DNA of 64,000 nucleotides from Microvelia longipes (Eukaryota; Arthropoda; Insecta; Hemiptera; Veliidae): NCBI GenBank assembly GCA_018340805.1, contig JACMZG010001908.1, positions 42,162,251 to 42,226,250 of the forward strand, read 5' to 3'. Shown piece by piece: positions 23,801 to 33,385 of this stretch (position 1 is its first letter; each line of letters starts with the position of its first letter). The notes under the pieces were generated by a model. It saw only the letters and a program-made list of their open reading frames with translations, ran no database searches and was not told where the DNA came from. The position numbers and the translations under genes were made by a program.

Positions 23801-26800
23801 GAAACTTTAATACTTTAGCTACGTGATTAGCAAATGCGAGCCTCAGTTTCTTAGTGCGTCGACCAACTAACCGTCGGAGGCTACTTCGCGGCATAAAATA
23901 GACACTTTTATGCCATCTATAAGACATGGATGAGAAGGTCGTTATCCTGGTTGTTTTCAGATCATTTTCCTCTAAGATTTTTTAGATGTTTAATGAGGTT
24001 ATAAAATAGATTAATGACGTAAAACAAAGTACATAAACTATTAACAAGTTTCGAGCTTGCGATTTAACTTTTTTTCATACAGCAACATTTTTTATGTTTC
24101 TTTCTGTTATTTTTTTCAGCTGGGGAAGTAGAAATGCCGCTGGAAGACGTGTAAGTTACTTTTATGTCATATCTACATATAAAATTTTTAATCTTAAAAG
24201 AATATTATTAAAAACTATTCTGATGGTATTATAATGACTAATTGTAGTGTATTAACATGATACTACAATAACTACCTATATAATACACACTGTATTATAT
24301 AGGTACGAAACTATGTTATTTTAGCCGCGCACAAGCTATAGCTTATGCGGCTATTAAATAATTTATTATTTTCATAGTTTCATTTGCATATTCCATTGTC
24401 ATTATTATTATTATTATATTACTTATAAATGTTTTATGCTGATATTTATATTATACTGTTTGTATGCTTTTAAAATAATAAATAAATCTTAATCTTAATC
24501 TAATTTGTCAAATTCTATGACAAAATAGATTTTTTAAACAATTTTAATAACCTTAAACAAATAAGTCGAAATTGCTTAATCAATTTGTGTATTATGGAAT
24601 AAGAATATATATTTTTAATCAGTTAATGAATAAGACGACTTAATTATTTTGTATATTTTCTATTACAGTACAACCTCAGCCTCCATTTCTCCAGGGATGG
24701 AAAACATAAAAGTTGCAGGTAAATATTTATAACATTACTGTTGGTTTGGTCTCTGTGATTGACGTGCAAGGTTAAGATAACCATGATGTAAACTATAAAT
24801 GCTTTATCCGCAACAACTATTTAAGGAATGTAAGAAATTTTCCCACAAGGGACAAAGCCAAAAAAGACTAGCTAGCCCCTGGCATGCCGAGGGAAATAAT
24901 ATGAGGGTTGAAATCTATCATATCTGTCGCATAATATTTAATCTACGACTTGGAAATTATTAAAAAGAGGAATTAGTTATAAATATTTTTTAGCACTTTC
25001 ATTATTACTGAATTAAGTTTACTTTATTCTCATTAATCCAATTAAATCTGAATCCTATCTTAAAATTGATAAGATAAATTAATACTAAACACCATTCCTC
25101 GACCTCTATCACACACACACAAATATATAGTTATGGATTAGAGTATACTTAGGTACAAATATACAAGATAGGTACAATATTTGTAGGTGCTCATGTAATT
25201 GGGTTTCCTGTATCCTAGGTGAGCTATTAAGAGTCAGGTATATTACAGGATATTTATGGAGTTTTTACAATTCAAGCTTTCTTAATCCCTGAATTTGGGG
25301 TTTTCAGAGAGCCCCCGCCCTACATCTTAACATATGTCCTGTCCATATGTAGTTCTACTTGAGCTCTACTCAGTTGGAGCTCTACCTCCAACCGCGTTCT
25401 ATTCGAGCTCTACCACCTACTGCGTTCTATTCGAGCTCTACCACCTACTGCGTTCTATTCGAGCTCTTCCGCCTACTACGTTCTATTCGAGCTCTTACGC
25501 CTACTACGTTCTATTCGATCTCTACCGCCTACTACGTTCTATTCAAGCTTTACCACCTACTGCGTTCTATTCGAGCTCTTCCGCCTACTACGTTTTATTC
25601 GAGCTCTTCTGCCTACTACGTTCTATTCGAGCTCTTCCGCCTACTACGTTCTATTCGAGCTCTACCGCCTACTACGTTCTATTCGAGCTCTTCCGTCTAA
25701 CTCGTTCACAATAAAAGTTTATATTCATCCATCTTTATTCTACTCTATATAAACACTTAAATCTGCTTGTTAAGAATTATTAAGTATTTATTATTTTATT
25801 TTAGCAAAATGTGCCAATGAGTGTAAAGGCTATAGCTTACTTCCAGTGAAAGGACAACATCTTACGCCATTCCGTGAGTTACTAATAATTTTAACATCTT
25901 TGTTATTAATTAAAATTACTAGAGTAACTGTACATAATTCGTAGCAGTAAGCTTAAAACCTACTGCATTACTTGAGTTATTTTAAATCCCTTACAGGAAT
26001 CGAAGTTTATGCTTCTTTCAAAACTAATATATTAACATTATTTTTTTTATGTAAATATAATTAAGTTACAAAATATAGCATTTTGAGGGAAGATATGGCT
26101 TTGCAAATAACACGCTAAAGAGACAAAATAGCCAGAAAAGTGTGTTGGAAAGACGTTGGTTTCGCCCGAAAACTATCTACTAAAACGAAATATAAGAAGA
26201 AGTAGGGGATGTTAATTGTCCTTAATCTCTATTATACAGTAATTGAAAGAAGAGTATTCTTTCAGAGGTTGAGGCAAGAAGGTTAAGAGCTGGTTAATAG
26301 TATAACGTATCACTATACTAAATTTAACTAATAAACATTTATGGAAAAACTAATGCTTAGGGCAGAAATATGTTGTCACACTTAAGTGTAAAACAAAGAT
26401 CTTAAGCGCTACCCGTTGTGGGCACGCGGTGGCACTTATTTTAGGACCACATATAGGCTAAGGGCATACGAGTATATGCCAAGGATATATTATTGCAATC
26501 AGAAAAAGTGCCAATGCCCACACTTCCACGCCTTCTTTATGACTTTTCTCATAAGTGTGATTTTCCATTAAAAATTCGTTAAAAACCAGATAGAAATTGT
26601 CATAGAAATTGCCATCAAATGTAAATGTATCTCAGTAAAAAAAATCATGCCGTTTTTTAGTCCGAAGTAATTTTTAAAAATATTAGTCAATTAACTTTGA
26701 TAATACTGATTAATTAAAATTCATTAATTCATTAGAAATACGTAAACTGATTGTAAAAATAGTCAATATTTTGATTGATATACAGCAATAATTAATTTTA

Positions 26801-28325
26801 TATTGACATGATTAATAATATAATTTCTTTATCATACCAAAATATTTAAACATTTCATTATTATTTTTTTAGTAAATATTCTGAATATATTATTAATTCT
26901 TATTAAAAAAATCATAATATGAATAGAGTCGTATATTGAAATGATATTCGTCAAATAAAACATTTTTTGTTTTAGCAGAAATACAAATGATAAGAATAAT
27001 AAATAAAATCCGGTTTTCGTGTTATCAGTTTGCTCCTTCTATATATTGTATTATTGAGAGAATAATGTACATTTTTAAAGATAAATATTCATGAAAACAA
27101 ATCGCAAATATAATCCAAGCGGGAATATTCTTTTCAATAAAAATGTTGTATATTTCTTCTTCCTTGCATTTGGTTAATTCTTACTAAAAGTTTGCATTCC
27201 CTTGGTTAATGAAAAAACCTATACAACTCGAGTAGAGAGGATAGAACTATATTTAAACTAACTCACATTCTTCTTAAGAAGAAGGAAAAATTAATGAGAC
27301 AAACACAAGAAGCATTTAAAAATTTAATCAACCCTGAAAGGATAAACCACAGGTTTATCTAAAGTAACTAGTAAAATGAGTCTAATATAATTTGATCTAC
27401 ACAAACAAAGGGCCTAACTTTCATCTTATAAAGCCGCCGTACGTGTGAGTTATCCTTACTGTATTAAATTAGGTCAAAGGTGTAATTTATATTCTTGCTT
27501 AGTGGCAAAATTGACCGCTGAAATTTCGAATATTAACAGCGTTTTTGTAAATACACGTAAAATTAATTATGTTTATAACTCTATTGTTAATGGTTAACAA
27601 ATTTAAATAAAAACTTTGTTTAAAGAAGAAATAAAACCATATTTGACATTTTTAGACTAGAATTTTTAGTTATAGTTTATAGTACGTTATAGTTTTCTCA
27701 ATAGACAAACCTATGAGAAGTTGTTCTTATTGTAATGCACATAAAAAACTTAAAAAGTCCATACGTGTACCATTACACGAAAAATTTGTCTATCAGTTTA
27801 AAATTCAGTACGAATGTAGTCATATATGACCAACATATAAGCTAAGTTAGAATTGTTGAAACAAAGAAGTTTAAAGCATGCATTTGCAAAGTATTAATAT
27901 GTACATGCTATATTATTGCATGGAAAAACCTCAGCTTTGCTGATTTAAGTATATCATATTAATATGTATTCTATTTAAGATCATATTGTAATTAATTAAT
28001 TTATTTAAATAAACGGTTTATTTATTTATTTATTTATTTTGCATAGTATTAAAAGAAAATTGTTTATACTCAGTAGATGAGTTTTTAAATTTTAAATTCT
28101 AAATTATATTTCTTTTTTTTTTTACTATTGTCATTCCCTGTTATGGGTCCTCGACAATGAAAATTTTATCTAAATCTATACTTGAATGTATTCATAACTA
28201 TAGCGAAGATATACAAATTACCATAAAGATTTTTATTAGTCTAAATTTTCTTCGATGACATACATTAACTCTTAATTTCTTTTGTTTCAGTTAATTGCTT
28301 CTACGCATGTCTTTGGAAACAATGA
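20827..28325 (+). CDS. Gene C: complete secreted cysteine peptide in five tiny exons
   Basis: Coding exons: 20827-20887 (61 nt), 24121-24151 (31), 24669-24718 (50), 25805-25873 (69) and 28291-28325 (35, stop TGA). Phases are 1, 2, 1 and 1; donors GTAATT, GTAAGT, GTAAAT and GTGAGT; all acceptors are pyrimidine-rich. Product: 81 residues. Exon 1 begins MKLLAVVFGI and is a signal peptide ending near SAVEA. Exons 2-3 form an acidic propeptide-like linker with GMENIKVA. Exon 4 starts AKCANECKG, and exon 5 reads LNCFYACLWKQ and stops. The mature region thus has two CX3C pairs about 20 residues apart, a layout compatible with a two-disulfide helical hairpin (fold inferred). Introns reach 3.2 kb. Same gene plan as gene A. 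The combination of short exons, secretion and rapid change recalls insect effector or venom peptides, but no known family is recognised. A gall-aphid BICYCLE link would be analogy only. Confidence 0.75.
21093..21134. repeat. Hairpin in intron 1 of gene C
   Basis: AGAGCCCTC (21093-21101) pairs with GAGGGCTCT (21126-21134), and an inner GTGTT/AACAC pair stacks inside. It is much richer in GC than the surroundings. It may be a small MITE remnant; role unknown. Confidence 0.6.
21246..22268. mobile_element. Inverted-repeat element in intron 1 of gene C
   Basis: The outer ends GAATCTAGGTTTGAATAAA (left) and their mirror (right, to 22268) enclose about 1.0 kb. An inner block of 59 bp (21415-21473 against 22119-22177) is a perfect inverted repeat. 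The left arm has been lengthened by CGATATATATCCATATA-type tandem units (21290-21390). The interior holds part of the 0.9-kb dispersed repeat. The short frames across both arms are mirror-image by-products. It is a non-autonomous foldback element, and the perfect block suggests fairly recent homogenisation. Confidence 0.85.
21961..22690 (-). repeat. Copy of the 0.9-kb dispersed repeat
   Basis: In minus orientation relative to 58607-59548. It begins 'ggtgtataagaaaagtattg' and has 'attatccgtttcaggtgtt'. It ends with 'ggatgagcgtagcgaatcc', 'gatgaggaaaagttcc' and 'caggtaccccgtacccga'. Its start overlaps the inverted-repeat element, so one has inserted into the other. Confidence 0.65.
22740..23449. 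repeat. GC-richer repeat block with internal tandem units
   Basis: This is unlike its AT-rich surroundings. Units of about 55-110 bp containing 'gttcatctagaccagctaga', 'ctctggctaggctcaccgct' and 'ctggctag' recur from about 22860 to 23160. It adjoins the SINE immediately to the right and could be its body or an independent element. There is no open frame and no recognised family. Confidence 0.5.
23450..23667 (-). mobile_element. tRNA-derived SINE
   Basis: On the minus strand the head starts at about 23665 with GTCCGGTAGCTCAGTGGTAG, containing the A box. About 40 bp later GGTTCAAATCC is a B box (23602-23612 on the plus strand). The anticodon arm no longer pairs well, so this is not a working tRNA; a TCG-like loop hints at an arginine ancestor. 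Pol III would use the internal boxes. The tail continues through 'gaggacctcaatatgaggtt' and 'cccagccaaggttttacgtg'. It lies in intron 1 of gene C. Confidence 0.8.
25133..25376. other. Intron 3 of gene C, flank of the minisatellite
   Basis: AT-rich intron sequence without further features. Confidence 0.4.
25377..25707. repeat. 28-bp minisatellite, about 12 copies
   Basis: The unit GAGCTCTACCGCCTACTACG plus TTCTATTC repeats with a strict 28-bp period (GAGCTC at 25405, 25433 and so on), in intron 3 of gene C. Because 28 is not a multiple of 3 and the unit lacks stops, several frames stay open. The 126- and 113-codon frames here are artefacts that cycle through all three reading frames. Confidence 0.95.
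25874..28290. other. Intron 4 of gene C
   Basis: AT-rich intron of 2.4 kb. I see no further exon and no complete transposable element. 'gttatcagtttgctccttct' near 27022 recurs near 62860. Confidence 0.5.
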
Positions 28326-28390
28326 GCAGAAATATGGTTTAACCAGCGATAACATCTCATCATTTCACCTCTAATGCGAATTGACCTCCT

Positions 28391-28405
28391 AATAAAAATA
28401 ATAAA
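28391..28405 (+). promoter_or_regulatory. Poly(A) signals of gene C
   Basis: Two overlapping AATAAA hexamers, 28391-28396 and 28400-28405, lie 66-80 nt after the gene C stop codon. This is a normal distance for 3' end formation and supports 28325 as the end of the coding region. Confidence 0.6.
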
Positions 28406-28409
28406 ATTT

Positions 28410-29870
28410 ATGAAAAACGTATTTCTACGCCCAGATCCTGCCATGCGAACGGACTCAATATGTTTAAATACGTAAACATAACTAAACTTAATTAAGAAAT
28501 AATGTAATAAAAGTTTAGATTGGGTAATAAAAAAAACGTAAATATTAAATAATTACAGGATGTGTAAAATTAAACAATAACTTTAAAATATGTGAAAACG
28601 ATTAAATATATAACGGGTTTACCTCACCAGTAATCTAAATGTATTTAGATATTTTTTAGATCTTAATGACCATGGAGTAATGTAAACGTGAAAGAGGCAT
28701 AAACAAAATTAGACAAAATTCGTACAGCAAAAATGACAGTAGATTTAAGTAGATAGATTGCTGTGCTAGGTCCAGATCTCTACATAAGATTTCCAGCTAT
28801 AGTTGTAAAATAAATACAACTCATTGTTTGTATTAAATTAAAGTTGTTGGCTTTATTTTTGTCGAAATGTTGCAAACTGAATGATCCCAATATTCGTACA
28901 TAAATGGTCTCATGCGTTGAAAATAAAATGATAAATGAATTTGCTGTTAACTTACTTTAAGCAATGGGACATGATTTTTTTCAGTGGAACAAATATCTGG
29001 CGTAAGATAGATTTCAAAGCTGTCAAGTTGGATGCTTTGTCTCATCCATTATGTTGGAAACACCTCGGAAAAACAACGTACCTTTGTTCTTTGTTTTAAC
29101 CATTTCGTACCATACAAAAGGAACTAACATTCGTTCGTATAACAAACAAAAGGAAAACTTTAGACTTTAGAATGCTGTATAATGCTTCAGGGGTTGAAAT
29201 TAAGTAAAATAGAAATACATTTATGTTTAATTCAATTGATAGGTAACTTGAAAATGGTAAATTACATTTACACACATTTTTTTTAAATATCTTTAACATT
29301 CTATTATAGAGTACAATATGTCTTTAAGGTATCTTTCAGTTAAATTTAGTTGGCAAATATTAACTAGTACATTGCATATCAATGTACTATTGATGCCTCT
29401 GACACTCAGGGAATGATTAATCAGAAGGTTTAACAAAAATAGGACATTTTGTCGTGTTTCACGCTTGCCAATTTCACATTGGCAATTTTAACACACGTAT
29501 TTCCGGGTTCAGACACCTAATACACATTAGGATTCGGCTTGATCCGCAATTTCGTAACTCGAAAAAGACACTGATTTTTGGACCTGTTTGATGTCAAGTA
29601 TTCATTAAACATGCACCCTAAACCTAAGTAAACCAGTACGCGAAATTTAGAACCTATGAGAATCTAGCGCAAAAATTCCAAACTAATGGAAACTTGCGAA
29701 CCAATGTTCGAGATCTACTGATTTACCCCCTCTCTCTCAATTGCGGGGTTAAATAGCTATATTTGAATAAAATCATCTTAACATAAACAATGTACACGAC
29801 ACGGTGTTTTTCAAATACAGATAAATATCCCTGGTCTTTTAAATTGGCCAAACAGTTTGCTTTAAGTCAA
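28410..29870. other. Intergenic stretch, no supported gene
   Basis: AT-rich. The 67-codon minus frame at 29096-29299 has no recognisable features. Nothing else was seen. Confidence 0.45.
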
Positions 29871-30045
29871 GCCCGTAGCTAGCCAAAGCTTTTTGCCCCC
29901 AACAGGTTTTAGGGGGTGGGGACGAAACTAATCCCAGAGGGAGTATGCTTAACACACTTATAAGAAACTTCCGCAGAAAACTACTTGGTCTGAGGGCACG
30001 AATATTTTTAGGGGGGCCAGGCCCCCTGCTATGGGGCCTACCTTA
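29871..30045. repeat. GC-rich repeat-like patch with a G/C palindrome
   Basis: A sharply GC-richer segment. It contains 'aagcccgtagctagcc', 'ttttagggggtgggg' and a 15-bp palindrome GGGGGCCAGGCCCCC (30012-30026). It looks like part of a DNA element; no clear ends were found. Confidence 0.4.
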
Positions 30046-30424
30046 AGTAATTCCACTTATTTCTTTGATAATATAAGAGAACAGCATTACCGCTCAATAT
30101 AAATCGGGGACTAATTTACGCTGTCATAAGCTATTACCTTTTAATTTTGTAAGAAGTATGATAGGCTTGAATGAGCTTCTTAACTTCGCCTATGAGTGAC
30201 ATTTAAGAGGTACTCAAATGAGCCTTTTAACTTCCCCTATGAGTGGCATTTAAGGAAAGTAAGCGTGAGGAAAATTTTCGGTATTGCGGTATTGTATTCA
30301 GTTTTAGCAATAGGGTGATTTTCAAGAATTAATTTGTAGATACATGGACTGCATTTCTTAATATGTAATTAGAGGTTCCTATTTTGTCTATAGTCTCTAC
30401 CCATAGTCATAAAAATTTTATACT

Positions 30425-30800
30425 TTATTAATTTTTCCGCATTTATACCAAAAGTATATAAGAAAAATATTGTGTTTGAAAGAAAATTAAAACCTGATTT
30501 CAGCTGAATTATCCGTTTCAGGTGGTTTTAAGACCTCCTAAGTTGTTTTTACAAAGTTCTCTGGCTTTATGTGTATGTGAGCGAGTTGTTTATTTATCCC
30601 AAATCATTAAAACTTCGTGCAAAATCAATATTTAGGTCTAGTTAAACTATACGGGAAATATTTGTTTATAACTTCATTCAAATAATTAACTCGGAAAAAA
30701 AAATCTAAAATGTATAAAACGCAAAATAAATGTGTGAGGATGAGTGTAGCGGATACGATGTGGCAAGGAAAAGTTCTGAAGTACCCCGTACCTGGGTACT
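30425..30800 (-). repeat. Shorter copy of the 0.9-kb dispersed repeat
   Basis: In minus orientation. It has 'aagaaaaatattgtgtttg', 'attatccgtttcaggtggt', 'gatgagtgtagcgga', 'caaggaaaagttc' and 'gtaccccgtacctg' in the same order as at 21961-22690. Confidence 0.65.
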
Positions 30801-32029
30801 AAATAATAAATTTCAAAAATAAATAAATGTTTCATTTATTATCGCATTATGATTTTTATGATAATAAACAAGTTCCGCGGACCATTTGAAACCTACGCAC
30901 GAACCACACGTAATCACCGAAGAGATATATTAATGTCGTCCGTTTGACCAGTTTTCATTGCTTCATAACAATTTGTTTATCTGATCTGACACCAAAACCT
31001 ATTTGCCTAATGATTTTGTTGGCCCATTTTTTTTTCCGTAATCCAGGTGTTTAGAGTTGTAAATGTTACATTATAGACAGGCTTATTATACAGGCAGATA
31101 TTCGGGGTTGCGACGTGCCAGTGACGATGATGACGCACTAAGTCGATTTGTCATACTAAAAATAAAAATAGAGAGAATTCAACACGAAAAACGCGTCAAA
31201 AACCAACGGCACATGCTTAGTACAAACTGCGCATGCTTACAATTCATTTAACAGTGCAGGTCTTAAATTTTAGAGGCAAACTTACCTCTCAATGGTTTCC
31301 CGTTGTTTATTGCTTGAGAAGGTTATTACAAAACACGCTTAAATTATCACTCACTAAAGGGGCAAAGTATAGTCCAAAATTTAAAATTAAATAAGCACAA
31401 ATGACTTAACAAGCACCATAAATTTAACAATCACGAGAAGCACAGAAGAAAACTCGACAACCTTGCTACATAACTTGCGTTTGGCGCCTTTTTTTTATTA
31501 TAACCAAGGGGAAGGTAAGTTTGCTCCTATTTCTCTATCTCATACAACTTCCATGGGGTCAGAAATGTTTCTTAATGCGTCATCCCCTTTATTCAAGATC
31601 CTTGATTACAGCACAGTAATACACTAAGTAATACATTACTGTAATACAGTTACGTATTTCAGGTTTAATCTACTTAATAAAAATAAGGCCTAAACATTTA
31701 TAAAATCACATTAAAAATTCGTGAACAGGGTGCCTTAGTACTTTCCTTGCGACTTATACAAGCTGTTATTATTGCTTCTTATAGCTGATTATTTGACTAT
31801 TCAAAAAATCAGCTATAATATGTCATGAATTAGGACTCGCTTTTCTCGTCGTTAGAATGTCATAATTATCCGAATTTTACGGTAGCATTGCTTCGGCTTT
31901 TGCTATGCTCAACTTCAGAATTATTAGTTAACCAAATATCTAGAGTGTTATTGCTTTCGGTGAATTAAAGCTTAAAAAAATAATACGGTAGATAGGCATT
32001 CAATAGAAAAATAAGGGTAATACGTTTAT
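30801..32029. other. Intergenic stretch, no supported gene
   Basis: The 62-codon frame at 31063-31251 is rich in charged residues and has no recognisable domain or start context. No complete element was identified. Confidence 0.4.
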
Positions 32030-32495
32030 ATTATGTTTTCAATACAAACATTTTCAAAATGGCAACTAATGTGATATTTCGTGGATCGATTGACCACTTA
32101 TAGATGTACAAGATGTACATTTGTGTAAAATGTCAACATGATTGGTCAAATTTTTATTTTTTAACGAATGTTTTAAATTTTGATGACTCAGCAAAATAGG
32201 TTACTGTTGTGAGAAATCATCTCCCTGCCCGAGAGGTGCTATTTTTCAGACTTCTAGTTCTTCTGCCCGCACTACTAGACCTAAAGACTAATTTTTGTGT
32301 TAGGTTTCAAAATAACTACTCTCTAGCGTACACAGAGAGGGAGTTATGCGTGACACAGACAGATAGGGAGCATGAGGAAAACTACTCTAAACGTCATGAC
32401 AATGCCTAAAACATATAATAATGATAAACCTCGGTTTCGGTTTTTTTTTATTAAAAACAATACTTTTCCTTATACCTACAGTATAAGGAAGTTGC
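32030..32495 (+). repeat. 3' part of the 0.9-kb dispersed repeat
   Basis: It aligns with 59100-59548. Shared points are 'tttcaaaatggc', 'tttgatgactcagcaaa', 'actagacctaaagactaat', 'gggagttatgcgtgacaca' and the end hairpin TTCCTTATAC-CTACA-GTATAAGGAA (32467-32491). The stem arms differ in sequence from the 59.5-kb copy, yet pairing is kept. Confidence 0.7.
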
Positions 32496-32730
32496 GTTTT
32501 AGTAACGTAATAAAAATTATATTCCATATAGGACAACTAAACCTATAGACTAATGTTTCTACCAAGTTTCAACTCTCTAGCAAAAATACACTGGGAGCTA
32601 CAATGATAACAGACACACTCACATTAACACGCACACACATACACTCCCATACAAATACATACAAACATATTTATTTCATTTTTCATTTCATTCCACAGTT
32701 CCATTTTCCTATGTAAAGAAATATATGGGT

Positions 32731-33385
32731 GATAGAATTCAGGAATTGTGGCAACTTCAGTGGACTTCAACTACTAAAGGTTCTCACACCAAAAAATTCT
32801 TTCCATCTATAGTTCGAGGCTTGAGAAGAAATTTAAAATAACGTATAAACTCACTCAATGTTTGAGTGGTCATAGTAAGCATAAGTCCTATCTTTATCGT
32901 TTCACCTTGGTACCTGATGACAACTGTAGTTGCCCTTCTAGAGCATCGCAAACTTGGGAGCACCTACTTTTTGACTGTAAGCTTTTTGAAGCGGAGAGAT
33001 GTAGATTACAACGGGCAGTTCTTATACAACAAGGGTTCTCATGGCCTCCTTCTCTACGCGACTTGGTCGTACGTTTCCGGGATGAATTTATGTATTTTGT
33101 TAATTTAATTGATTTTAACAAGTTTTAACAAAATTAAGGAATTGCATACAATGTAAAAGATGTTTGTATAATTTATTAGTTTAATCATAAAGTTACCTTT
33201 TCATTTTATATTTTTTTTCCTTTTATACAAGAAAAATTATAATTTCTTTAATCTTAATTTTTACCAGAAAACTTTAAAAACTTTTGTATTTTCTTTTGTA
33301 TATTTTATTTTATTAATAAAGATTCCCGTGGATTACCTGTAATCATAAAGGAAGCAGGTAGTTGCAAAAAAAAAAAAAAAAAAAA
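32731..33385 (+). mobile_element. 5'-truncated non-LTR retrotransposon 3' end
   Basis: The frame from 32731 gives ELWQLQW, KGSHTKKFFPSI, then after a one-base shift near 32830-32840 continues as LTQCLSGHSKHKSYLYRF and CSCPSRASQTWEHLLFDC, ending at 33128. This is the segment between RNase H and the C-terminal CCHC zinc motif (CXC...H...C) of jockey/R1/I-type elements. The short 3' UTR has AATAAA at 33315-33320 and ends in 20 A residues (33366-33385). All upstream parts are missing, as expected for 5' truncation during target-primed reverse transcription. Confidence 0.8.

Noticed and set aside
25377..25707. Regular 28-bp periodicity resembling a CRISPR array
   Set aside because: There are no unique spacers between repeats; it is a direct tandem minisatellite in a eukaryotic sequence.
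25334..25714. 126- and 113-codon open frames with a repeated SSS/RALPPT pattern
   Set aside because: They are frame-cycled translations of the 28-bp minisatellite, lie within an intron of gene C and read equally well in more than one frame.
7606..28325. Assignment of the cluster to the gall-aphid BICYCLE family
   Set aside because: The shared traits (signal peptide, tiny exons, Cys/Tyr) are general. The exon number is much lower and the paired C-Y-C motifs of that family are not clearly present.
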